Below the pieces are notes generated by a model. That model was not told the DNA's origin. It saw only the letters and a program-made list of their open reading frames with translations, and did no database searches. Shown here piece after piece: positions 1 to 6,662 of a DNA stretch of 7,936 bases (position 1 is its first letter; each line of letters starts with the position of its first letter). The position numbers and the translations under genes are program-made. The DNA comes from Candidatus Cloacimonadota bacterium (GTDB taxonomy: Bacteria > Cloacimonadota > Cloacimonadia > Cloacimonadales > Cloacimonadaceae): the NCBI GenBank assembly GCA_012519465.1, contig JAAYQD010000041.1:1-7936 (forward strand), given 5' to 3'.

Positions 1-46
1 AAAAGATGGAGCGAAAGTCGTTTTTTGGTATATATCCTTCTTTCAT
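1..46 (-). CDS. Possible 5' end of a gene leaving the window (partial)
   Basis: On the minus strand an ATG at 46-44 opens a frame that stays open to the window edge and reads MKEGYIPKNDFRSIF. An AAAGGA Shine-Dalgarno-like sequence (complement of 53-58) lies 6 nt before the ATG, the same layout as the other genes here. Only 15 codons are visible, so no product can be named. The hsp20 terminator at 201-226 lies upstream and would separate it from hsp20, so it would need its own promoter. A TTGACA (complement of 108-113) lies upstream, but I see no well-spaced -10. The open frame could be chance. Confidence 0.45.
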   Translation of the reverse strand, partial: MKEGYIPKNDFRSIF

Positions 47-145
47 TTATAATCCTTTGATAATGTGCAATTTCTATAGCTTGTCACACTGGAAAAAGAG
101 GCTGGGGTGTCAAGGGATTTTTGAGGGTGCCAGACGGAGGCTGAC

Positions 146-181
146 TTAGGTGATAGGTATTAGGTGTTAATGTTTTAGGTG
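146..181. repeat. Degenerate 7-bp tandem repeat (TTAGGTG)
   Basis: TTAGGTG occurs at 146-152, 160-166 and 175-181, with the variant ATAGGTA at 153-159, giving an almost exact 7-bp phase with a one-base slip near 170. Read on the minus strand it is a TAACACC/TAATACC/TATCACC series, similar to the TAACCTC heptads at 6569-6597. It lies between the hsp20 terminator and the possible gene at the left edge. The rest of 1-256 holds no other gene that I can support. Confidence 0.6.
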
Positions 182-200
182 CCCCTGTCCTGCGCACCCA

Positions 201-226
201 AAAAGGCGCATCATTGATGCGCCTTT
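201..226 (-). terminator. Rho-independent terminator of hsp20
   Basis: GGCGCATC (205-212) and GATGCGCC (216-223) form a perfect 8-bp stem around a 3-nt ATT loop, extended by flanking A/T pairs. On the minus strand the stem is followed by five T residues (complement of 200-204). It starts 31 nt past the hsp20 stop. The flanking A and T runs also make it plausible in the plus direction, but no plus-strand gene is visible there. Confidence 0.85.
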
Positions 227-256
227 CTTGTCTTGGGATTAGTAGTGTAATGTAGC

Positions 257-691
257 TTATTCTATTACAATCTCTTTTTGAGGAGTAGGTTGTTTCTTGG
301 GAATCACCAGTCTCAGCACGCCGTCTTCCATCTTGGCGCTGATCTTGCCATGATCTGCATTTTCGGGCAGGAGCAGGTTTCGGCGATAGCTGCCGCTATA
401 ACGCTCACAGCGATACAGGGTGCCTGTCTTCTCTTCCTTCTCGCTGTCACAGCTGGCTTCTATCAAGAGCTGATTCTCGTGAATGGATATTTTGACGTTA
501 TCTTTTTTATATCCGGGCAGATTTGCCAAAATCTCAAATTCTTTATCGTGTTCCACAATGTCCATTGCCATTGCCCGGAAGTTTTCGCTGGTATCTTCTT
601 CTTCATACGCACGGTTGAAGAATTCGTCGAACAGGCTCAGCATACTGCTTGGCCTTATTTCTCTGGAGTGTCTGTAAGGTACGAGTTTCAT
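257..691 (-). CDS. Hsp20/alpha-crystallin family small heat-shock protein
   Basis: An ATP-independent cytoplasmic holdase of 144 aa, a normal length for bacterial Hsp20, expected to bind unfolding proteins as large oligomers. The N-terminal arm (1-40) carries an SMLSLFDEFFNRAY segment typical of the family. The alpha-crystallin domain spans about 41-131, from MDIVEHDKEFEILANLPGY to the signature MEDGVLRLVIPKK. The C-terminal I-x-I motif that docks neighbouring dimers is IVI at 141-143. The ATG is well supported: a perfect GGAGG inside an AAAAAGGAGG run (complement of 699-708) lies 7 nt upstream. The gene stands alone, between the protease terminator and its own terminator. A CIRCE-like inverted repeat upstream suggests heat-shock control, but that is inference. 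The family call is secure; no specific symbol is justified. Confidence 0.96.
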   Translation of the reverse strand: MKLVPYRHSREIRPSSMLSLFDEFFNRAYEEEDTSENFRAMAMDIVEHDKEFEILANLPGYKKDNVKISIHENQLLIEASCDSEKEEKTGTLYRCERYSGSYRRNLLLPENADHGKISAKMEDGVLRLVIPKKQPTPQKEIVIE

Positions 692-737
692 TGGTAAACC
701 TCCTTTTTGGGTCTTTGTATTTTGTTACTCTACCCAT

Positions 738-765
738 ATAATAATCGGGTTGGCACAAAAGGCAA
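738..765 (-). promoter_or_regulatory. Candidate sigma70-type promoter of hsp20
   Basis: On the minus strand TTGCCT (complement of 760-765) and TATTAT (complement of 738-743) are separated by 16 bp. The predicted start point lies about 40 bp before the hsp20 ATG, leaving room for the strong ribosome binding site. The -35 is a partial match only. TTATAT, two bases further on, is an alternative -10 with 18-bp spacing. Confidence 0.5.
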
Positions 766-771
766 ACAAAA

Positions 772-802
772 AATTAGCAGTCTGCACCGCAAACTGCTAA
801 TT
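772..802 (-). terminator. Terminator of the protease operon, also a CIRCE-like inverted repeat
   Basis: AATTAGCAGT (772-781) and ACTGCTAATT (793-802) form a perfect 10-bp stem. On the minus strand the stem is followed by TTTT-G-TTT, and it begins 34 nt past the protease stop, so it fits a rho-independent terminator. The same bases read TTAGCAGTC-N9-AACTGCTAA (774-782 and 792-800). Known CIRCE, the HrcA operator, is TTAGCACTC-N9-GAGTGCTAA: the spacing is identical and 15 of 18 arm bases agree. It lies just upstream of the hsp20 -35. The terminator role is well supported; the HrcA role is a guess. Confidence 0.75.
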
Positions 803-835
803 GAGGGAAGGAGGAGTTGGTTATTTAAGACATAT

Positions 836-3523
836 TTATTTTAACATCAGCATCTTGCGGGTTTCCACATAGTCACCAGCTTGCATCCTATAGAGATACA
901 TACCGCTGGAAAGTGCGGCACCATGATCGTCACAGCCATCCCACACAAATTGCATGGCAAGGCTGGAGGGCAATCCCCTGTGCAGGGTGCGCACCCGTTG
1001 CCCTTTCAGGTTGAAGATGCTCAGCTCCAGTGGCCGGCTGGTGTCTTTCACATTGAGGCTGATGGTGGTGCTGGGATTGAATGGATTGGGATAGTTTGCC
1101 GCCAGTTTGTTGATGGAGATCACTTCCAGGTGATCATCACTATCGCTGGGAGAGCTGGTATAAAAGCGTCTAATCTGCGAAAAGTATCCCACACCCGCCG
1201 CATTCCGGGCTGCCACGCGCCAATAATACATATAATAGGGCTGCAGCTCGTGCACCGTAAACTGGGTATTGGTGATCTCATAATTGTATGTGTGACATTC
1301 AAAGTATGGACTGGTACAGATTTGCAGGATATAATGCTCTGCCAGGGGGCTGGGCGTCCACATAAAGGTGATAGGCAAATCCAGACCTTCCGCCATGTGC
1401 GAAGGTGCCAGCAGCTGTGGACTGGAGGGCATTTCGCTGATCTCTCCGGTGGTAAAGCTCTGCGTTTCACAAAAAGGACTGGTGCCCACATCCGCCATCG
1501 CCGCCACGCGCCAATAGTATTGGGTATAGGTTTGCAATCTACTGATCTGGAAGGTATTACCTTGGTGACCCAACACATTATAGAGGCTGGGCGAAAAGTC
1601 TTCATTGGGAGAAAGCTGGAAATGATAGCCCGTGGCACCGGGCACAGCCTGCCAGGTGATTTGGGGATTGGTGGGCACGTCTGTCGCCCCGTTTTCAGGA
1701 TACAGAGCGGTGGGCGTTGCCAATTCCCCAATCAGGCTAAAGGGATAAACGTTGGAATCCGTGTGATCGTTGGAAAGCAGGGTGATCTGGATGTGCATAT
1801 TTTCGCTATTATGATCGGGCACGTTATACCAAGTGTAGCTACCGCTGTTGGGTGCGCCGTGTGCGATATCCATCCAGCTATCACCGCCATCTATGCTATA
1901 TTTCAGATTCACCGTTCCCTGGGTGGATTTGGATGCCCAGGTAATAGTCTTATTATCGCCCGAAAACCAGGTTTCACCACCATGCGGATAGGTGAGCTGG
2001 ATATCGGATATTTTCACCTTGAAGGTGATGGTATCGTCTGCTTCGCTGATGTCATAGATATTCAATCCACCTGCAGCACCGGTGCTGGTAAAGCCGCTGG
2101 GCGTGGTGAATTCGCTAATCTCCGTGCGTCCGCTTTGCTGGGAATAATGCGCCTGATTGATCAGCCCATTCACCGTGGTGGTGCCATTTGGGCGATACAG
2201 ATACAGCTCATCCGGAGGACCATCGGCGTTTCCGCTTTGCCGCGCATCCAAGCGATATACCAAGAGCCCGGAGCCCGGCAATCCAGAATCAAAGAAGGTA
2301 TCCGTCTTGCGGTATTCCACCACATAGGATTCGTTATTGCGCCAAGAATAGATGCGATAGGCGTTATTGGTCTCAGAGTGTGATAGTGCCTGCAGGCTAT
2401 AGGTTCCGGATTGGGTGATCACCTGTGGGGAAGGCAGCCACTCTCCATAGCGATATTTCATCCATGCGCCCATGTGTTGGGGAGGATTGGTGTTGCTGCA
2501 CATGAGATCCCATTTGCCGATGGGATCGATGCTGGTATTGCTATAGCGATAAAGATCGGGAGCACCCAGACTGTGGAACATTTCGTGGGAAAGCACGCTT
2601 GCTCCAGAGGAAGAAAGGGAGGTCTCCAGTTGGAAGTTAAAATCCCACACCTGTTTACCGTGGATGTAGGCGCTGGCGGCATACAGCACCCAGCGGTGGG
2701 GCCACAGGAGTTCTGCCCAGCCATCAGGAGCGCCCTGGATGATAAAACACACGTTATCCACATAGCCATCGTTATCCCCATCAATCACCAGGGAGGTGGG
2801 AATCTGGCTGGAGACGCCATTCACGGCTCTCACCAAAAGCTGCTGCTCCCGCTGGGTACGCTGTTGATCACCGCTGTAGCCATTGGGATTGGAGGGGCTA
2901 TAGGGCTGAAAATAGCTGCGGGGCTGGTTGTCTGTATAACACACCACCACATCGCCATTGGGCAGGGGATAAAAATAGGAATCCACAAATAGCTGATTGT
3001 AAGATGCCTCTATAAAGTAGTTTCTCATGGAATTTGCATCTTCACCCTCTTCATTGAACATCGCTTCAAAGTAGCTGAAGGGACGTGCAAAATCCGGGCT
3101 ATCGGAAAACTTGATAAAGATAACCACATTATTGAACAGCCCAAAGTGGGGAGAGCGGCCATTGCTGTAATCCCGCATCTGTGCCATACTCTCATATTTG
3201 GCTTCTATCATCTGGGGGCTCAGGTTGATGCCCGGCTCCAGATTGCGCATGGCAGGCGAGCCATTGCCCACATAAATATCCGTGGCAGCCACGCCTTCAC
3301 CATCCTGACGGGCATACACATAGGCGCCCTCGTCGTTGCGCACGATGGTATAATTATTCTCGTCATGCAACCAATTGTGAAATTCATCACCACTGGCATA
3401 AATCGTGAGCTGGGTGCCATCAGGCTGAGACACCTCCAGCGGCAAAGCGTCATGCCATGCGGCTTGCAGCGCCACCAGGCTCAAGAGCCATAAAACCGAT
3501 ACCACAATCCTGAATGTCTTCAT
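836..3523 (-). CDS. Secreted M6-family metalloprotease with Ig/Fn3-like modules and C-terminal sorting domain
   Basis: An 895-aa zinc endopeptidase of the immune inhibitor A (InhA, M6) type, expected outside the cell or on its surface. Residues 1-21 are a signal peptide. A propeptide-like segment follows, including QPDGTQLTIYASGDEFHNWLH (about 34-54). The catalytic domain is about 125-500, with a calcium-type DGDNDGYVDN loop (248-257), zinc site H313-E314-x-x-H317-x-x-G320-x-x-D323, and a Met-turn-like WDLM (338-341). Next come an Ig-like HGGETW...SIDGGDSW module (about 505-598), two Fn3-like modules with matching YYWRVAA strands (about 602-692 and 702-789), and a FlgD/type-IX-like terminal domain (805-895) with YPNPFNPSTTI. 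That domain suggests export and surface attachment by a type IX-like route, which is inference. AAGGAA (complement of 3531-3536) lies 7 nt before the ATG. It follows the IscA-like gene by 20 bp and ends at the 772-802 hairpin. All catalytic residues are intact. Confidence 0.93.
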   Translation of the reverse strand: MKTFRIVVSVLWLLSLVALQAAWHDALPLEVSQPDGTQLTIYASGDEFHNWLHDENNYTIVRNDEGAYVYARQDGEGVAATDIYVGNGSPAMRNLEPGINLSPQMIEAKYESMAQMRDYSNGRSPHFGLFNNVVIFIKFSDSPDFARPFSYFEAMFNEEGEDANSMRNYFIEASYNQLFVDSYFYPLPNGDVVVCYTDNQPRSYFQPYSPSNPNGYSGDQQRTQREQQLLVRAVNGVSSQIPTSLVIDGDNDGYVDNVCFIIQGAPDGWAELLWPHRWVLYAASAYIHGKQVWDFNFQLETSLSSSGASVLSHEMFHSLGAPDLYRYSNTSIDPIGKWDLMCSNTNPPQHMGAWMKYRYGEWLPSPQVITQSGTYSLQALSHSETNNAYRIYSWRNNESYVVEYRKTDTFFDSGLPGSGLLVYRLDARQSGNADGPPDELYLYRPNGTTTVNGLINQAHYSQQSGRTEISEFTTPSGFTSTGAAGGLNIYDISEADDTITFKVKISDIQLTYPHGGETWFSGDNKTITWASKSTQGTVNLKYSIDGGDSWMDIAHGAPNSGSYTWYNVPDHNSENMHIQITLLSNDHTDSNVYPFSLIGELATPTALYPENGATDVPTNPQITWQAVPGATGYHFQLSPNEDFSPSLYNVLGHQGNTFQISRLQTYTQYYWRVAAMADVGTSPFCETQSFTTGEISEMPSSPQLLAPSHMAEGLDLPITFMWTPSPLAEHYILQICTSPYFECHTYNYEITNTQFTVHELQPYYMYYWRVAARNAAGVGYFSQIRRFYTSSPSDSDDHLEVISINKLAANYPNPFNPSTTISLNVKDTSRPLELSIFNLKGQRVRTLHRGLPSSLAMQFVWDGCDDHGAALSSGMYLYRMQAGDYVETRKMLMLK

Positions 3524-3543
3524 TAATATATTCCTTATTTTAA

Positions 3544-3897
3544 TTATTTACCATTATGGGAGTTACACTTGTGATCACAATCGCAATTGCGATCATCGAT
3601 AAAGGGGGTAATCAGAATGCGCGTGCCAAAAAAGAAGCGTTCCGTTCCCAGCTCAAAGCCGCCAAAGCGCTGCAGCAATTCCGGTTCAGCCAAAAAGGTG
3701 AGGTTTTTATACTCCATCCGCAGATCACTCTCCGCAGCATAATCATAGAACAGGCTAAACTGGGCGCCGGAACAGGTGACGCCATTGAGGATAATCCGGG
3801 CATACCTCGCCTTAGGGGCAAAGTAGTTGTTTTTGCCGCTCAGGTATTGATATGCCGCCTCGCTGATTACCAGCTTGTCATCTGTTTGGTTCTTCAT
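3544..3897 (-). CDS. IscA/HesB-like A-type (Fe-S or metal carrier) protein
   Basis: From the ATG at 3897 this is a 117-aa protein resembling the HesB/IscA fold. It has an N-terminal VISEAAYQYL helix, a conserved GVTCSGAQFSLFYD strand-turn, and a C-terminal NCDCDHKC tail. Counting from this ATG the three family cysteines are C42, C105 and C107, a C-x62-C-x-C layout almost the same as E. coli IscA (C35, C99, C101). That supports Fe-S cluster or iron binding in the cytoplasm. The tail differs from the usual CGCG: it has CDC followed by an extra His, Cys and His, and the middle is divergent. The frame extends to a TTG at 3930, adding 11 residues; neither start has a clear ribosome binding site. 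ATG is preferred because A-type proteins have short N-termini. It lies 20 bp upstream of the protease gene, so probably shares its transcript. A functional link to the protease is unknown. Confidence 0.75.
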   Translation of the reverse strand: MKNQTDDKLVISEAAYQYLSGKNNYFAPKARYARIILNGVTCSGAQFSLFYDYAAESDLRMEYKNLTFLAEPELLQRFGGFELGTERFFFGTRILITPFIDDRNCDCDHKCNSHNGK

Positions 3898-4006
3898 ACT
3901 ATCACATATTTGATACAATTTCCGTTCCAATACAAGATAAAACGTTTAACTACATACCGTTGAATTGGCTCAGGGCTTTTGTTGCGAACGGAGTACTTTT
4001 TACTTG

Positions 4007-4013
4007 TATTATA
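4007..4013. promoter_or_regulatory. Back-to-back -10-like sequence in the divergent gap
   Basis: The 211-bp gap between the IscA-like gene and the lipoprotein gene has GTATTATAC near its middle. It reads TATAAT on the minus strand (complement of 4008-4013) and TATTAT on the plus strand (4007-4012). TTGCGA at 3982-3987 could be a plus -35 with a long 19-bp spacer. No good minus -35 sits at 15-19 bp; a perfect TTGACA (complement of 4037-4042) is 23 bp away. Overlapping divergent promoters are plausible but weakly supported. Confidence 0.3.
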
Positions 4014-4036
4014 CCTTAAGTGACCTATCTTATGGA

Positions 4037-4068
4037 TGTCAAACAATGACTTCGCTCACTTGTTGACA
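4037..4068. promoter_or_regulatory. Operator-like palindrome TGTCAA...TTGACA
   Basis: TGTCAAACAATGA (4037-4049) and TCACTTGTTGACA (4056-4068) are inverted repeats around a 6-bp centre, with 10 of 13 positions pairing and a perfect outer 6-bp arm. It lies 40 bp before the lipoprotein ATG and downstream of the likely plus -10, so it would be in the leader RNA or act as a repressor-type binding site. Its left arm also gives TTGACA on the minus strand, toward the IscA-like gene. No regulator is identified. Confidence 0.45.
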
Positions 4069-4107
4069 TACCATAATAACTTATCATTGAAATCAAGGAG
4101 GTTTCAA

Positions 4108-4680
4108 ATGAAGAATACCATACGTATCGGAGTCTTATTCTTGCTGGCAGGAATGCTGCTCATCAGCGCCTGCGTGCCAAGATTGGTAATACAACCCGCC
4201 ATGCCGGATGTGGTGATAGCCGCACCGTCCATCCCCGTTTCCACTGTGGAAGTGATTCCTCCGGGAGCAGACCGCCACTATATGCAGGAAGATGATTATC
4301 TTATCATGGATGAGGCTTTGGGAGACAAGGATCGTTATGATTGGGTGGCAATAGCCAAAATGCTGGTTCCACCATCGGAAAATACCAAAAACCAAGCCCA
4401 GTTTATGCGCGTGACGGATGGCGTGAGTGTTTGGACACAACATTATGCCAAGACCCGCATTGCCACTGATGCAGACCTCAGGCTGGGGCAGGAAGTGTAT
4501 TTTAGCTCATACTGGGAAGACCCTGAATACTATGAAGCCCCTCGCTCCATCGTGGATTCCCGTTCACGCGAGTGGATCAAATCCCGCATCGTGGATACCT
4601 CCGAGCTTTATAAGAACCTCGTGATGATTGGCGGAGGTAACAAGGTGCACAAAAACGCTTTGCGGGTGGAGGTGAAATAG
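4108..4680 (+). CDS. Predicted lipoprotein of unknown function
   Basis: A 190-aa protein starting at the ATG at 4108, chosen because AAGGAGG (4095-4101) lies 6 nt upstream. The frame is open back to 4036, but that ATG has no ribosome binding site and would bury the signal peptide. Residues 1-21 are a lipoprotein signal peptide, KNTIR followed by a hydrophobic core, and the lipobox I19-S20-A21-C22 predicts lipidation at Cys22. A Pro/Val-rich linker (23-53) leads to a mixed domain (about 55-190) with VWTQHYAKTRIATDADLRLGQEVYF and a GGGNKVHKNALRV terminus. I do not recognise the family. No catalytic motif is evident and there is no Cys after residue 22. It is probably an envelope protein facing the periplasm. 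It is transcribed divergently from the IscA-protease pair and convergently with the CapA-fusion gene. Confidence 0.85.
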   Translation: MKNTIRIGVLFLLAGMLLISACVPRLVIQPAMPDVVIAAPSIPVSTVEVIPPGADRHYMQEDDYLIMDEALGDKDRYDWVAIAKMLVPPSENTKNQAQFMRVTDGVSVWTQHYAKTRIATDADLRLGQEVYFSSYWEDPEYYEAPRSIVDSRSREWIKSRIVDTSELYKNLVMIGGGNKVHKNALRVEVK

Positions 4681-4729
4681 AACCATCCATCATATTTAGT
4701 ATTATAAACGCACAATTATTAAAGCATAG

Positions 4730-4770
4730 CCCAGCCCTCGGCACAAGCTGAACTTGTGCTGGGGGCAGGG
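4730..4770 (+). terminator. Long hairpin in the convergent gap, candidate 3'-end signal of the lipoprotein mRNA
   Basis: GCACAAG (4741-4747) and CTTGTGC (4753-4759) pair perfectly around CTGAA. The stem continues outward for ten more pairs (4730-4740 with 4760-4770), with one A-A mismatch and two G-U wobbles. The wobbles exist only in plus-strand RNA; in minus-strand RNA they become A-C mismatches, so it favours the lipoprotein transcript, 50 nt past its stop. No U-tract follows, so it may stabilise or punctuate the 3' end rather than be a classic terminator. Confidence 0.5.
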
Positions 4771-4816
4771 GTTAGGGATCAGAGAGGCTGTGTGAGGGTT
4801 GAGAGGTGCCAGTTGA
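4761..4816. repeat. Degenerate 7-bp periodic tract, purine-rich on plus
   Basis: The bases fall into heptads GGGGGCA, GGGGTTA, GGGATCA, GAGAGGC, TGTGTGA, GGGTTGA, GAGGTGC, CAGTTGA in uninterrupted 7-bp phase. On the minus strand this gives TGATCCC, TAACCCC, TGCCCCC, close to the heptads at 6985-7019 (which include an identical TGATCCC) and 6569-6597. It occupies the convergent gap and overlaps the right arm of the 4730-4770 hairpin. Confidence 0.55.
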
Positions 4817-4854
4817 GCGCACTTCGCCACAAAACCTAATAACTATGAGCTTCT

Positions 4855-6432
4855 TTACTGCTCTTCTTTCACCGCCTTGGTATCTGTTTTGCGGCTCACG
4901 CTGCCGTCTGCGGAGATAATCAGCTCGCTATTGGGAAAATCCAGCTTGGTGAGCCTGCTAATCTCTTTGATCACGGTATTATTTGCATCTAAGACGGGTC
5001 CCCCTTTTCCAGGCTGGCGCGTGGCGGTGATCTGGGCATCGATAAACTGACCTGTGCTGGAGACATTCACCTTGATAATGGGGGCAATGCCCAGGTTTCC
5101 GGAAAGGGTAAAGCTGCCATAGGTGCAGAAATTGCCGAGGCTGTAAGCGATGAAACGATCTTTGTAAAGATCTATGGCACGCGTTACGTGGGGACCGTGC
5201 CCAAACACGATATCGGCACCGGCATCGATTGCCATATAGGCAAATTCTTTGGGATTGCCCCGGTTTTCACCCAAGTAATATTCCGTTTTGCCCGTCACCC
5301 GGGTTTTATCAGAGCCCTCTGCGCCGCCATGAAAGGAGACAATCACGATATCGCTTTGGGCTTTCAGCCCGCGGATGATGCGCCTGGCTCCTTCATAATC
5401 ATTGATCTGAATGGTGCCGTTATTGGGGGCAAAGGCACAAAAACCATAGCGGATGCCATCTTTTTGGAATGTGACGCTGGGATATTCGTCGATTCCGGCA
5501 TATTTGATGCCCAATTCATCCAGTTTTGCCACGGTATTGCGCCTTCCGGCTGCGCCAAAATCGCCGGAATGATTGTTTGCCAGGCTCATCACATCAAAGC
5601 CGGCATCGCTGAGGTATCCGGCATAGTGATCCGGACTCTTGAAGGCAAAGCAGGTGGCAGGGTTGGCGCATCTTTTGGGTGTTCCTTTGCCGGTTAGGAT
5701 CACACCTTCCAGATTGCCAAAGCTGAGATCTGCAGAGGCGAGGATGTGTTTGACGGGTTCAAATAGATCGCGCCCATCATTGGGAGGGAGGGTTCTTGAG
5801 GAAGGATAGTTGGTGCCCATCATGATATCTCCCACGCCGATTACAGAGATGCTGCGTGTGGGTGACACAAAATCCGGGTATTTTGCCTCAAGCTGGGGCA
5901 TGCGACCTATAAACTTGAATCTGCCCAGATAGTGGGCGCTCTTGTAATAATCTTCCTCCACAATCCCCTGCGAGGAACAGTGGATCATGTGCAGACCGTT
6001 GGCATCGTTTTCCACCACCATACCCACATGTCCAATTGCATCAGAATTGCCTGTGGTATCAGAAAAGAATATCAGGTCTCCGGCCAGGGCTTCGCTGAAA
6101 GAAATCTGGCGGCTGCTTGCCCCCTGCAAACTGGCGGTGCGGGGGATTTGAATACCATGAAGGGAGTAGATATATTGTACAAATCCGCTGCAATCCATGG
6201 CATCTCCACTGGGATTGCGAAACTTGCGGGGTTGTCCCAGATATTTGCGGCTGGTATCCACCATGCTCTGGGTGGCTTCTCCATAGGTTTTGGCAGAAAT
6301 GGTGGCTTCAGCTTTGCCGGGAAAGACATACCAAACCAAGGCAAATAATACAATTACCAACAGCAGGGAGCCAGCCAAAATCCCCTTTTTGTAAAGACCA
6401 AAACGGTTTTTGGAAATCGAACTCTTGGACAT
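4855..6432 (-). CDS. Membrane-anchored NlpC/P60 - CapA (PgsA-like) fusion protein
   Basis: A 525-aa two-domain envelope protein. Residues 1-16 are basic and about 17-37 are a membrane segment, with the rest expected outside the membrane. An NlpC/P60 cysteine peptidase domain (about 49-180) has the catalytic MDCSGFVQ (C81), GHVGMV (H135) and a third polar residue in MIHCSS (H151). This family cleaves peptide stems of peptidoglycan. A CapA/PGA_cap domain (about 194-455) follows, with metallophosphoesterase-like motifs GVGDIMMG (D202), GNLEG (N240), LANNHSGDFG (N287, H288), SFHGG (H368) and GHGPHV (H412, H415). CapA/PgsA proteins are linked to poly-gamma-glutamate or capsule export. Both active-site sets look intact. 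GGAGG (complement of 6439-6443) lies 6 nt before the ATG. There are no PgsB/PgsC-like neighbours in view, so a role in wall remodelling or in hydrolysing a wall polymer is as likely as capsule synthesis. Confidence 0.92.
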   Translation of the reverse strand: MSKSSISKNRFGLYKKGILAGSLLLVIVLFALVWYVFPGKAEATISAKTYGEATQSMVDTSRKYLGQPRKFRNPSGDAMDCSGFVQYIYSLHGIQIPRTASLQGASSRQISFSEALAGDLIFFSDTTGNSDAIGHVGMVVENDANGLHMIHCSSQGIVEEDYYKSAHYLGRFKFIGRMPQLEAKYPDFVSPTRSISVIGVGDIMMGTNYPSSRTLPPNDGRDLFEPVKHILASADLSFGNLEGVILTGKGTPKRCANPATCFAFKSPDHYAGYLSDAGFDVMSLANNHSGDFGAAGRRNTVAKLDELGIKYAGIDEYPSVTFQKDGIRYGFCAFAPNNGTIQINDYEGARRIIRGLKAQSDIVIVSFHGGAEGSDKTRVTGKTEYYLGENRGNPKEFAYMAIDAGADIVFGHGPHVTRAIDLYKDRFIAYSLGNFCTYGSFTLSGNLGIAPIIKVNVSSTGQFIDAQITATRQPGKGGPVLDANNTVIKEISRLTKLDFPNSELIISADGSVSRKTDTKAVKEEQ

Positions 6433-6463
6433 TTTTTACCTCCAGGATGAGAGCTATCTGTTT

Positions 6464-6512
6464 ATAATAAAAAAAGATAAGTTCCAGACTAATAAGCTGA
6501 CGAATAACGTCA
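6464..6512 (-). promoter_or_regulatory. Candidate promoter region of the NlpC/P60-CapA gene with a small palindrome
   Basis: On the minus strand an A/T-rich TATTAT (complement of 6464-6469), preceded by a T-run, is a plausible -10 about 32 bp before the ATG; the -35 at normal spacing (TTAGTC) is poor. Further upstream TGACG-N5-CGTCA (6498-6512) is a perfect 5-bp inverted repeat that could bind a regulator. It overlaps a TTGACG sequence that is too far from this -10 to be its -35. Confidence 0.3.
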
Positions 6513-6562
6513 AGGAGAAAATGGGCGCACGCTGTGCGTGCTTGCCTCTTAGCGAAGCGAGT

Positions 6563-6662
6563 TCTTCCTAACCTCTGACCTCTGGTCTCTAACCTCTGCT
6601 CGCGCAGCGAGCTCCCCCTAACCTCTGGCTTCTGGCCTCTAACCTCTGCTCGCGCAGCGAGC
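6563..6662. repeat. Two tandem 50-bp units: pyrimidine heptads plus perfect hairpin
   Basis: Units 6563-6612 and 6613-6662 differ at about five of 50 positions. Each has four 7-bp heptads (TAACCTC, TGACCTC/TGGCTTC, TGGTCTC/TGGCCTC, TAACCTC) followed by the identical 15-bp hairpin GCTCGC-GCA-GCGAGC (6598-6612 and 6648-6662). The variation lies in the heptads; the hairpin is unchanged. An AGCGAAGCGAG at 6551-6561 may be a decayed earlier hairpin. The same hairpin recurs at 7084-7098. Confidence 0.85.

Noticed and set aside
278..697. Plus-strand open frame of 139 codons
   Set aside because: Antisense to the well-supported hsp20 gene; no ribosome binding site or family motif.
881..2383. Plus-strand open frame of 500 codons
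   Set aside because: Fully antisense to the M6 protease gene, whose frame has signal peptide, catalytic motifs and domains. The antisense translation has no recognisable domain and is a codon-bias shadow.
4063..4068. TTGACA as a -35 for the lipoprotein gene
   Set aside because: A -10 at normal spacing would put the start point on the ribosome binding site, and no good -10 is there. It is better explained as a palindrome arm.
4036..4107. Upstream start for the lipoprotein gene
   Set aside because: The extension would place 24 residues before the signal peptide and covers the palindrome; AAGGAGG points to the ATG at 4108.
4761..4798. G-quadruplex from G-runs on plus
   Set aside because: Only three close runs of three or more G; the fourth is 18 nt away, too long a loop for a confident call.
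6521..6571. Plus-strand 16-codon frame behind AAGGAG
   Set aside because: The spacing to the ATG is only 3 nt, the peptide is repeat-derived and it is very short.
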